Positions 44,564-51,989 of a stretch of DNA of 64,000 nucleotides are shown here, piece by piece. The first letter of the stretch is position 1. Each line of letters starts with the position of its first letter. The stretch spans positions 203,152-267,151 of the forward strand of contig CAZOAZ010000002.1 in NCBI GenBank assembly GCA_964577955.1. The letters are read 5' to 3'. The position numbers and the translations under genes were made by a program. The DNA is from CADEEX01 sp964577955 (GTDB taxonomy: Bacteria > Acidobacteriota > Vicinamibacteria > Vicinamibacterales > CAVVIG01). The notes under the pieces are model-generated. The model was not told where the DNA came from. It worked only from the letters and a program-made list of their open reading frames with translations, and made no database searches.

Positions 44564-45361
44564 TTACTGATTCGATCCCATCATGTACCAACGGCCGCCA
44601 ATCCGCTGGACGTCGGCGACGCCTTTCACCGTCTTCCCGTCTTCCTGGCCTTCGTAGTCGACTTCGGCCTGATCGCCGTTGACGGTGCCGCCGAGGACGC
44701 GAATCTTCGTCGGCGACATCCGGCGCAGCATCTGCATGACGTCCTTGTTCTCGCCGGTTTTCTCCGCCTCGTCCAGCTGCTTGCGCTGATCCGGCGACGC
44801 CGATGCCTTGAGCGCGGCCCAGTCATTTTTCTCCAGCGCGGCATAGTGCGCGATCACCGCCTTGCCGGGATCGCCGCCGCCCGCCGGAAGCGCCGTGCCG
44901 GTTCGCGCCGCCTTCGATTCGACCGGCAGGTCGAACGTGATGTCCGCCGACTCGCCGCCCGCGTTCAGCTTGAACGTGCCGGCAATGCGGTCAGCGGTAC
45001 GGGCGGTGATCTTCAGCGCCGGCGTGTAGTTGCTGTTGCACGACGAGCCGCCGCCGGAATCCGAACGGAAGTCGATGCAGTTGAAGCTGCCGTCGGATCC
45101 GATGCGCAGCGTGATCGACATCCCGTCGGTCCGCATGATGTCGAAGCTGTCGATCTTCTGATCCTTGGCCGCCGCCTGCCGGTCGAAGCGCGCCGACAGC
45201 AGCGCGACCTCGATTCCATCGTCGGTCTTGTAAGCCACCGCGTCGGCAATCGTGAATGTCGCGCGCGACAGCTTGACCTGGCCCTTGGCGTCAGCGAGCA
45301 CCAGAGGAGTCGAGAACAACGTCATCGCGATCGCTGTCGACAGCGTGTGTTTCACAGTCAT
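44564..45361 (-). CDS. exported protein with NTF2-like C-terminal domain
   Basis: A 265-residue protein. ATG 45361 has GGAGGG just upstream; the five codons further 5' are not needed. Signal peptide MTVKHTLSTAIAMTLFSTPLVLADA. Residues about 25-150 are beta-rich with a possible disulfide (FNCIDFRSDSGGGSSC). From about 155 (GDPGKAVIAHYAALEKNDWAALKA ... IGGRWYMMGSN) it looks like a DUF4878/NTF2-like lipoprotein-type domain. Function unknown; periplasmic. Confidence 0.72.
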   Translation of the reverse strand: MTVKHTLSTAIAMTLFSTPLVLADAKGQVKLSRATFTIADAVAYKTDDGIEVALLSARFDRQAAAKDQKIDSFDIMRTDGMSITLRIGSDGSFNCIDFRSDSGGGSSCNSNYTPALKITARTADRIAGTFKLNAGGESADITFDLPVESKAARTGTALPAGGGDPGKAVIAHYAALEKNDWAALKASASPDQRKQLDEAEKTGENKDVMQMLRRMSPTKIRVLGGTVNGDQAEVDYEGQEDGKTVKGVADVQRIGGRWYMMGSNQ

Positions 45362-45454
45362 TGAGCCCTCCTGCAATCCGGCATCGATATCTTATGCTTC
45401 GTTTAGGAACCTTGAACGGTCTTCGGGGTCCAAGATGGGGTCACGGGAGGAGAG

Positions 45455-46219
45455 ATGCTCGAACTACGGAACGTCTCGAAACGGTTCGGCGGGAGCCTCG
45501 CCGTCGACAACGTCAGCTTCGTCGCCCGTCCGGGCGAGGTGACGGGCTATCTCGGCGCCAACGGCTCGGGAAAGTCCACGACGATCAAGATGGTCGCCGG
45601 GCTGATCGATTTGACGGCCGGCGACATCGTCTTCGGCGGCCGGAGCATTCAGACCGCCGGGCTGGACTGGAAAGAGCGCGTCGGCTACGTCCCTGAAGAG
45701 CCGCACCTCTACGCGCACCTTTCCGCCGTGGAATTCCTGACCATGGTGGGACAGTTGCGGGACCTGCCGCCGCGGGCGACTGCCGAACGAATCGACGGCC
45801 TGCTGCGCCTGCTGGCGCTCTACGACGATCGCCACGCCGCGATTCAGACCTACTCAAAAGGCATGCGGCAGAAGGTGCTGCTCGCGGCCGCGCTGATCCA
45901 CAATCCGGAACTGCTGCTCCTCGACGAACCGTTCTCGGGCCTGGACGTCGGCACGAGCCTCGTCCTGCGCAGCCTGATTCAGGAGCTCGCTCACGCCGGC
46001 AAGGTCGTCCTCTTCAGCTCGCACGAGCTCGACACGGTCGAGCGCGTCTGCTCGCACGTCGTCATCCTCCATCACGGCCGCATCGTGGCGGACGACTCGA
46101 TCGGGCGTCTGCGCGAGCTGATGGCGGCGGCGACGCTCGAAGACATCTTCGCGCAGCTTGCGGTCGACCACGACAGCGTCGCCGTCTCGCGCGAGATCGT
46201 CGCCCTCGTCCAGCGGTAG
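45455..46219 (+). CDS. ABC transporter ATP-binding protein
   Basis: A 254-residue ATPase with a strong GGGAGGAGAG ribosome site. Walker A GANGSGKST is at residues 34-42, a YSKGMRQK signature (the ABC-2/CcmA-type form) near 130 and Walker B ELLLLDEPFSGLD near 150, followed by SSHELDTVERVC. It belongs to the DRA/CcmA branch that pairs with ABC-2 permeases, matching the permease gene eight bases downstream. Confidence 0.93.
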   Translation: MLELRNVSKRFGGSLAVDNVSFVARPGEVTGYLGANGSGKSTTIKMVAGLIDLTAGDIVFGGRSIQTAGLDWKERVGYVPEEPHLYAHLSAVEFLTMVGQLRDLPPRATAERIDGLLRLLALYDDRHAAIQTYSKGMRQKVLLAAALIHNPELLLLDEPFSGLDVGTSLVLRSLIQELAHAGKVVLFSSHELDTVERVCSHVVILHHGRIVADDSIGRLRELMAAATLEDIFAQLAVDHDSVAVSREIVALVQR

Positions 46220-46227
46220 CGAGTTCG

Positions 46228-49041
46228 ATGTCGACGCGAACGCGGCGGCAACGGCGCATCCTGCATCGCGAGTTCCTCTTCCGCGTGATCGATCGCGAAC
46301 TGCTGTCGACACACGGCGCCGGCGACGCCAGTCGGCTGCTGATTCAGATCGCGGCCTTCATCATCGTCCTCGGCATCGTCTTCGCGCTCTTCGCGCGCAT
46401 CTTCAGCCTCGACCTCGGCTCGGGTCTGCGTTTGACGTACACGTGGAGCGCCCAGCATCTGCTGATCGCGACGACGATGCTGATCGTCGGGCTGCTGGCG
46501 GTGCTCGGCTGGGACAACATGTTCCCCGATCGCCGGGATGTGCTCACTCTTGGACCGCTGCCGGTAAGCACGCGCACGATCTTCACCGCGAAACTGCTGG
46601 CCGCGGGGACAACTCTTGGCGCGACCGTCCTCTGCTTTCATCTCGTCGGCGGACTGGTCTGGCCGTACTTGTTCAATGCCGAGACGTCGGCGTTCCACGT
46701 GCCGACGCTGACGTCGGAACCGCCGATCGCGCCGGTCGACGCTGCCGGGCTGCAGACGGTTCTCGAACAGGATCTCGCGGCGGTCCGTCACAGCGGACGG
46801 CTCGCCGACGGCGCCGCCGGAATTGCTGTGGGCGTATCGACACATGGTGTCCGTCGCGTCTTGGCCTTCGGTGCGGCCCGAACCGATTCGATCTTCGAGA
46901 TCGGATCGGTCAGCAAGACATTCACCGGCCTGCTGCTCGCGCACCTGATCGAGGACGGGCGTGTCACTCTCGAGCAACCGGTCAGAGAGCTGCTGCCGCA
47001 GGTCGCGTCGCTTCGGCCGTTCACGACGGAGATCACGCTTCTCGATCTGGTCACCCACCGTTCCGGCCTACCGGACATGCCGCCGGCCTTTCGGGGACGC
47101 CGGCCGACGAGCCAATCGGTAGTGGATATGGCGGCGGCTTACGATGGCCGGCAACTCGAGCACTATCTCTTCCAGCGTGGGTTCGGCAAGTCCAGCGAGC
47201 CCAGCTATCGCTACAGCAATCTCGGGATCAGCGTGCTGGGTCACGCGCTCGCGACGCGCGCTGAACGAGACTACCCCACGCTCCTTCGCGAGCTCGTGGC
47301 CGAACCGCTCGGCCTGGCGGACACGGTCGTTCGGGTTTCATCCGAGCAGCGGCGCCGCCTGCTTCCTGGTCACGATTCGGAACTCGAACCAGCGCCCTTC
47401 TACGAGTTCGATGCGCTGGTCCCGCCAGCCGGCATCCGATCAACAGCCTCGGATCTGCTCACCCTTCTCGAAGCCCACCTGCATCCGGAACGGTTGCCCG
47501 GCGGTCCGCTCCAGCGCGCGTTGATCACCACGCACCGGATTCGCACGACCGCGCCGGATGGTCGACGGATGGCGCTCGGCTGGTTCCTGCCGACGCATGC
47601 CGTGGAGTACTCGCACAATGGCGCGACCGCGGGATTCACCGCCGATGCCTTCTTCAGCCCCGAGGACGACACGGCCCTCGTCGTTCTCTCGAATGTCGGC
47701 CCGTTGAGCGTCGTGTCCGCGGATCTGATCTCCGCCCACATCCACGCGCGGTTGAAGGGCACGCCGCCGGTCGCCATCGCCGACGTGGTCGTCCCACGCG
47801 GCGGCGGCGCACGCGCGCTGGTCCGTCAGTACGCCGCCTACTGGGTCACGATGTTCGCGGCCAGCCTGTTCATCTTTGCGGCCATCGCGGGCATCCAGGG
47901 GGTCGCCGCATCGCTGCTGCCGCGGCGCGCGTTCCTCCGCGTCTCATCGCTGCTGCAAATGACCGTGTTCGGCACGATCGTCTCGGTCTACTGCCTTCAG
48001 CCGATCATCGTCAGCGCCGACCCGATTGTGCGTGCGCAACAGCCAGGCTGGTCGCTGGTATCGCCGACGTACTGGTTCCTCGGGCTGTTTCAGTGGCTGG
48101 CGGGTGTGCCGCTGCTTCAGCCGCTCGCGCACCGTGCGCTGTGGGCGCTCGGCCTTGCCCTGGCGCTGGCTGCAGGCGGTTACGCGCTGTCGTACTACCG
48201 CGTGTTGCGCAAGATCGCCGAAGAACCGGACGTCCTGCCGGGCGCCGCACGTTCGCGCCGGCTCCCGCCGCTCGGCGATCAACGGCAGACGGCGATCGCG
48301 CACTTCGCCATCCGCACGCTCCTCCGGAGCGCGCCCCAGCGACTGATGATGGCGTTCTACCTCGGTCTCGGGTTTGCGGTGGTGATTCTCTTCCTGAAGA
48401 CCCCGCGCGGACAGTCGGCGGCAATTTCCGACAACCCGTGGCTCGACGGCGGCGTGCCGATGATTCTCTCGAGCTTGTTGATGCTGGCGTTCGCCATCGC
48501 CGGCGGCCGCGTCGCGTTCGCCATTCCCAAAGATCTGCGGGCCAACTGGATCTTCCGGATCGTGCCGCTGGGCCAGGGCCGCGAAATCGTCACGGCGCGG
48601 CGCCGGTCGCTCCACGCCGTCGCGGTCGCGCCTGCGGTTGCCGTCTGGGCGGCCGTCTGTTTCGCCGTGTGGCCCTGGCCCATGGCACTCGCGCACGTCG
48701 CCGTGTTGTGGCTGACCGGGGCGCTGCTCGTGGAGCTGGCGATCGCCGACGTGCCGAAGATCCCGTTCACGAGCGCCTACCTCCCCGGGCGCTCGCTGCT
48801 GCACGTACGAGTCACCGTGCTTTTCATGCTGGTGCTGCCGCTGACGTATGCCGCCGCCCGCGAAGAGTGGACGCTGTTGCAGCACCCGGCGACCGCCGGA
48901 GCGCTGGTCGCGGCGATGGCTGCCGTGTGGCTCGCCCTCCGAACGCTGCTGTCGTTGGGATCGAACGCGGAGCGCAAACTCCCCGCCTTCGACGAACCAC
49001 CGCCCGACGCCGTGACGACTCTGAACTTGTTGTATCGGTAG
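46228..49041 (+). CDS. ABC-2-type permease with inserted serine beta-lactamase-like domain
   Basis: A 937-residue protein. Residues 1-150 hold about three helices and the cytoplasmic WDNMFPDRRDVLTLGPLPVS block of a large ABC-2-type permease. Residues about 170-515 form a complete serine beta-lactamase/DD-peptidase-like domain: S227-V-S-K230 (SxxK), Y329-S-N331 (YxN) and H463-N-G465 in place of KTG. After a short linker the permease resumes (YAAYWVTMFAASLFIFAAIAGIQ) with further helices to the end. The catalytic set is intact for a class C/esterase-type hydrolase. The ATPase lies upstream. The domain should face the periplasm if the flanking helices insert normally (inference). Confidence 0.88.
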   Translation: MSTRTRRQRRILHREFLFRVIDRELLSTHGAGDASRLLIQIAAFIIVLGIVFALFARIFSLDLGSGLRLTYTWSAQHLLIATTMLIVGLLAVLGWDNMFPDRRDVLTLGPLPVSTRTIFTAKLLAAGTTLGATVLCFHLVGGLVWPYLFNAETSAFHVPTLTSEPPIAPVDAAGLQTVLEQDLAAVRHSGRLADGAAGIAVGVSTHGVRRVLAFGAARTDSIFEIGSVSKTFTGLLLAHLIEDGRVTLEQPVRELLPQVASLRPFTTEITLLDLVTHRSGLPDMPPAFRGRRPTSQSVVDMAAAYDGRQLEHYLFQRGFGKSSEPSYRYSNLGISVLGHALATRAERDYPTLLRELVAEPLGLADTVVRVSSEQRRRLLPGHDSELEPAPFYEFDALVPPAGIRSTASDLLTLLEAHLHPERLPGGPLQRALITTHRIRTTAPDGRRMALGWFLPTHAVEYSHNGATAGFTADAFFSPEDDTALVVLSNVGPLSVVSADLISAHIHARLKGTPPVAIADVVVPRGGGARALVRQYAAYWVTMFAASLFIFAAIAGIQGVAASLLPRRAFLRVSSLLQMTVFGTIVSVYCLQPIIVSADPIVRAQQPGWSLVSPTYWFLGLFQWLAGVPLLQPLAHRALWALGLALALAAGGYALSYYRVLRKIAEEPDVLPGAARSRRLPPLGDQRQTAIAHFAIRTLLRSAPQRLMMAFYLGLGFAVVILFLKTPRGQSAAISDNPWLDGGVPMILSSLLMLAFAIAGGRVAFAIPKDLRANWIFRIVPLGQGREIVTARRRSLHAVAVAPAVAVWAAVCFAVWPWPMALAHVAVLWLTGALLVELAIADVPKIPFTSAYLPGRSLLHVRVTVLFMLVLPLTYAAAREEWTLLQHPATAGALVAAMAAVWLALRTLLSLGSNAERKLPAFDEPPPDAVTTLNLLYR

Positions 49042-49102
49042 GGACAGGCTTTAGGCTGTCCGTCAGCCGTTTGTCCCGGTAGGGACAGCCTTCAGGCTGT
49101 CC
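49042..49102. repeat. two GGACAG-type palindromes in tandem
   Basis: GGACAGGCTTTAGGCTGTCC (49042-49061, one imperfect arm) and GGACAGCCTTCAGGCTGTCC (49083-49102, perfect variant) follow the stop of the permease fusion; both have CGGTAG on the 5' side. They show sequence drift with partly compensating changes in the arms. Confidence 0.85.
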
Positions 49103-49125
49103 GTCGTCCGTCCGATAATCACCGC

Positions 49126-49728
49126 GTGCATTGGCAAGAGACCTCGCCAGGACGCGTGACCATTACCCAGGCCGGACCCGGCATCGCGCGCCTGTTCGGC
49201 GTGCCGTTCATCGTCGTCGGCGGCTACTTTCTCTATCAATTCCTCGACGGCGTACTTCATCCCGGCGAGCTGACGATTGCCGGCTGGATCCTCCTGCCAC
49301 TGATGACCGCGGCGTTTCTCGTTCCCGGCTGGCTGATCACGATGTTCCGCAAGCGCGCGACGATTGACGCCACCGCGCGTGAGGTCAGCGAGGAGTACGA
49401 CTTCCTTGTCTACACGCACCGGACGAAGACCTCAATCCCCTCGAACGCGCACATCCTGATGCGCTACGAACGCGGCTCGGAGCGGCGAACACGCGGTGCC
49501 TTCTTCACCTCGGTCCGCACCGGATTCCTGCTGCCTGTGTATCTGACCGCGGGCAAGCGCGAGGTGCTGCTGGCGCTCTTCGGCGACCGCGAAAAGCCCG
49601 CGGCGCTCACCTTCGCGCAGAGAGTTGCGACGTTTCTAAGAATTGACGTTCAGGATCGATGCGTCGAGGGTGGCGAGGTCACGTCCGGCGGAGTCGTCGT
49701 CGCGCACGCGGACGACGAAGATCCCTGA
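49126..49728 (+). CDS. two-helix membrane protein of unknown function
   Basis: A 200-residue protein from GTG 49126. A short beta-like start (VTITQAGPG) precedes a pair of helices (about residues 23-45 and 50-72). A charged cytoplasmic or periplasmic part follows (KRATIDATAREVSEEYDFLVYT) and a tail ending VAHADDEDP. No family recognised with certainty; proteins of this layout are common in Acidobacteria and Myxococcota as hypothetical. Possibly co-transcribed with the ABC genes upstream, though two palindromes intervene. Confidence 0.6.
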   Translation: MHWQETSPGRVTITQAGPGIARLFGVPFIVVGGYFLYQFLDGVLHPGELTIAGWILLPLMTAAFLVPGWLITMFRKRATIDATAREVSEEYDFLVYTHRTKTSIPSNAHILMRYERGSERRTRGAFFTSVRTGFLLPVYLTAGKREVLLALFGDREKPAALTFAQRVATFLRIDVQDRCVEGGEVTSGGVVVAHADDEDP

Positions 49729-49730
49729 GA

Positions 49731-49764
49731 AAAGCTTCACACCGAGCCCACAGAACCCGCGTGG
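49731..49764. repeat. single arm of the CTTCACACCGAG hairpin family
   Basis: AAAAGCTTCACACCGAGCCC and the following ACAGAACC correspond to one arm of the hairpin at 322-398, without the second arm. It lies between two convergent genes. Confidence 0.45.
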
Positions 49765-49788
49765 CCACGCTCCAGAGAACTCTTTCTC

Positions 49789-50169
49789 CTACGGTTTGGT
49801 GAACCAGTACGCGACACCAATCAGGACGCCCTGAAGTGGCAGGCGGATCAGCAGCGCGGTCGGCGAGAACTGCGAGTACAGCTCCGGATGAAGCGCCATG
49901 TGGACGTTGGCGGGAAACACTGCGATCAAGAGCACAATCAATCCCCAGGCCGCGAGGCGTGACGCCGCAGGCAGCAGGAGCAAGCCACCGAGGACGATTT
50001 CCGCGACGCCGCTCACGTAGACCAGGGCGGCCGGCGCCGGCAGATACGGCGGCACGATTCGGATGAACATGTCGGAGCGGACGAAGTGCAGAATGCCGGT
50101 GACGACGAAGAACCCGCCAAACAGGACCCGGATCGCGGCTTTGATGGCGGTGACGGGACTTCTAAACAC
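49789..50169 (-). CDS. DoxX family membrane protein
   Basis: A 126-residue, four-helix protein. GTG 50169 is preferred because AGAAGGGG lies eight bases upstream; a GTG at 50178 would abut that site. IRVLFGGFFVVTGILHFVRSDMF and PAALVYVSGVAEIVLGGLLLLP are the DoxX pattern. Family members are inner-membrane proteins linked to oxidoreductases or stress; no specific role can be inferred. Confidence 0.85.
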   Translation of the reverse strand: MFRSPVTAIKAAIRVLFGGFFVVTGILHFVRSDMFIRIVPPYLPAPAALVYVSGVAEIVLGGLLLLPAASRLAAWGLIVLLIAVFPANVHMALHPELYSQFSPTALLIRLPLQGVLIGVAYWFTKP

Positions 50170-50205
50170 CGATGACACCCCTTCTATTCACTGAAGGCCA
50201 AGAGA

Positions 50206-50357
50206 GAACGAGCGAAGCGAAGTTCCGTGAGCTGGAACGACGGAACAAGCGAAGCGAAGTTCACAAGAGCTGGCACGACGGAACAAGCGAAGCGAAGTTC
50301 ACAAGAGCTGGCACGACGGAACGAGCGAAGCGAGTTCACGAGAGGGTGGGATTCGAG
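50206..50357. repeat. 37-38-bp tandem repeats fused to a partial tRNA 3' end
   Basis: Units starting at 50206, 50243, 50281 and 50319 have periods of 37, 38 and 38 bp; the common part is GAACAAGCGAAGCGAAGTTC followed by ACAAGAGCTGGCACGACG. The fourth unit changes into GAGAGGGTGGGATTCGA (50341-50357), identical to 17 bases of the T-arm/acceptor end of the tRNA-Ser that lies 80 bp further on. Confidence 0.88.
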
Positions 50358-50428
50358 CCGAGTCGCGGCGAGAGCCGCGCGGCGGCCTGAAGACCACCCG
50401 AACCGCCAGAACGAGCGTGAGCGAGTGA

Positions 50429-50518
50429 TGGCGGAGAGGGTGGGATTCGAACCCACGTGCCCTTTCGGACAAGACGCTTTCGAGGCGCCCCCGTTACGAC
50501 CACTTCGGTACCTCTCCG
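50429..50518 (-). tRNA. tRNA-Ser (anticodon CGA)
   Basis: On the minus strand the acceptor stem GGAGAGG (from 50518) pairs with CCTCTCC, followed by discriminator G and an encoded CCA (50431-50429). The anticodon loop CTCGAAA is closed by a five-pair stem (GGCGC/GCGTC), giving anticodon CGA for serine codon UCG. A long variable arm, typical of class II tRNAs, and a T-arm GTGGG-TTCGAAT-CCCAC complete the fold. Without CCA the gene spans 50432-50518 (87 nt). Confidence 0.95.
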
Positions 50519-50680
50519 TCTGAGGTGAGCAGCGTGAAGCGGACCCTTGATTATACCGCGGCGCCAGAAAGCGTTTCTGGATCTGCACACCTCGCCCGCC
50601 TTTCCAGTCGTCCAGCCCGTCCCGCCTGCCTTGCCTGCCCGTCCTGCTCGTCCTGCCCAGTGAACTAGACTGCCCTCGTC

Positions 50681-50860
50681 ATGGCGAACGATGCCCACAC
50701 GTTGCGGGGCATTTGGACCGCGGCACTCGGGGGCTTTTGCGCGATCGCGTTTGCCTGTGGGTTTCAGGCGGCGTTTCCCCCGACTGTTTTGGATCTGGCT
50801 GCCTGTGCAGGTGGCCGGGTTTCTCGTGCGTCGACTTCGTTCGTAGACGGCAGCCGATAA
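50681..50860 (+). pseudogene. small two-helix protein ORF, probably frameshifted at a C run
   Basis: ATG 50681 opens 59 codons to TAA 50858. The first 30 residues (RGIWTAALGGFCAIAFACGFQAAF) look like a membrane helix, but the rest loses protein character. Removing one C from the run CCCCC at 50777-50781 would continue as FWIWLPVQVAGFLVRRLRS, a second helix with a positive end, giving a coherent two-helix protein of about 54 residues. A sequencing or assembly error, or a true frameshift, is likely. A possible -10 (TAGACT) lies 14 bp before the ATG. Confidence 0.4.
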
Positions 50861-50866
50861 TCAGCT

Positions 50867-51643
50867 ATGCCATCCCCATCACCTGACGCGGCCTCGATCG
50901 ACCGTCATGGCGAACCCAGTTGGCGGCGCCGACGGCGTTGGCTCCGTGCCGCGGCTGTGACTGCCCTATTAGCCGTTTTCTACGTGCTCTTGCTTCTGCA
51001 TCCGCAGCCGCTCTTCGCCTACGAGCTCGAACATGCCGGAATCGTGGTGCACGCGACGCGGCCGATTCCGGAGGCGATGCGAGAGACGCTCGAGCGCGTC
51101 CGCGGCAGACTGAATCGCACGCCCCTCGTGGCGCCATCGGACCGTTACGACGTGTTCATCTGCCACTCGCGATGGCTCTTCGCGCTCTTCGCCCGGACGA
51201 ACTACCAGGTCGGCGGCGTCATGAACTACTTCGGCAAACACGTCTTCCTGCGCGAAAGCGACATGGAGCACGATCGATTGATCTCGCCGCGCGGGACGCC
51301 GGTCGAGGCCGATCGTCCGCTCTCATACTTCATGGCCCACGAGATCATCCACGCTGTCGTCGCCCGGAGGCTCAGCCCGCTCGCGTTCCTGCGGTTGCCG
51401 CGGTGGGTCAGCGAGGGCTATGCCGATTACGTCGCGCGAGACATCGATCTCGATCGCACCCTGGCTGGCTTCAAGGCTGGCGCACGCGAACTCGACCCGG
51501 CGCGCTCAGGGCTGTATCTCAGGTATCACCTGATGGTCGCGCAGGCGTTGGATCGAAATGCGGTGAGCGCGGACTCTTTACTCGAGTCGCCGCCGGACGG
51601 GGCCTCGGTTGAACGCGCACTGGCCGTCGTCGACGCCTGGTAG
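50867..51643 (+). CDS. membrane-anchored zinc metallopeptidase-like protein
   Basis: A 258-residue protein. After a basic N-terminus a single helix (about residues 27-45) anchors the protein. The soluble part contains H158-E-I-I-H162, the gluzincin zinc motif, and W180-V-S-E183-G-Y-A-D-Y with the third ligand glutamate 21 residues further on. That spacing is expected for a small peptidase of the MA clan. It may be an active protease or a degenerate one; no propeptide is seen. The three-gene cluster downstream begins after a MITE-like element. Confidence 0.78.
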   Translation: MPSPSPDAASIDRHGEPSWRRRRRWLRAAAVTALLAVFYVLLLLHPQPLFAYELEHAGIVVHATRPIPEAMRETLERVRGRLNRTPLVAPSDRYDVFICHSRWLFALFARTNYQVGGVMNYFGKHVFLRESDMEHDRLISPRGTPVEADRPLSYFMAHEIIHAVVARRLSPLAFLRLPRWVSEGYADYVARDIDLDRTLAGFKAGARELDPARSGLYLRYHLMVAQALDRNAVSADSLLESPPDGASVERALAVVDAW

Positions 51644-51669
51644 GGCGCAACGATCTGGTCCGGCTGGCG

Positions 51670-51835
51670 CTAGTGGCCTGTCCACGCTGAAGCAGTACCG
51701 CCTGCCGGGCGGGGCATCCCGCCTCGCGGCGTTGCTCATCGCTCACTTATGCCCAATAAGCTCGCTCTTCGCGCCTTGCGATCCGGGCGCCGCGCTCCGG
51801 CAATCGGTACTGCTTCAGCGTGGACAGGCCACTAG
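51670..51835. mobile_element. MITE-like element with perfect 31-bp terminal inverted repeats
   Basis: Bases 51670-51700 (beginning CTAGTGGCCTGTCCACGC) are the exact reverse complement of 51805-51835 (ending GGACAGGCCACTAG). The 104-bp interior has no gene and continues partial inverted similarity (CTGCCGG../..CTCCGGCA). CTAG at both outer ends is palindromic and could be target-derived. Size, ends and lack of coding capacity fit a non-autonomous element; the parent transposase is unknown. Confidence 0.88.
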
Positions 51836-51989
51836 AATCGCCGAACGGCCGGGGCATTCCGCTCAGGGCCGGCGACGTGGTGAACATGCCGCCGGACACG
51901 CCGCGCCAGTCCATTCCCCACCGGGACGGTTTCAGCTATCGTCTAGTCAAAGTGAACGTCAATACCTATCCCTGGGCGTTGATCGCGAA

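Noticed and set aside
46228..49041. Two separate genes (permease and beta-lactamase) instead of a fusion
   Set aside because: The frame is continuous with no stop, no N run and no internal ribosome site of note, and permease sequence resumes directly after the domain; a chimera cannot be excluded without reads.
50206..50357. CRISPR array
   Set aside because: Repeats of 37-38 bp are directly adjacent with no unique spacers, and no cas genes are near.
51609..51989. N-terminal extension of the membrane glycosyltransferase-like protein
   Set aside because: These codons read through the MITE-like inverted repeat and have no protein character; the first helix starts after GTG 51990.
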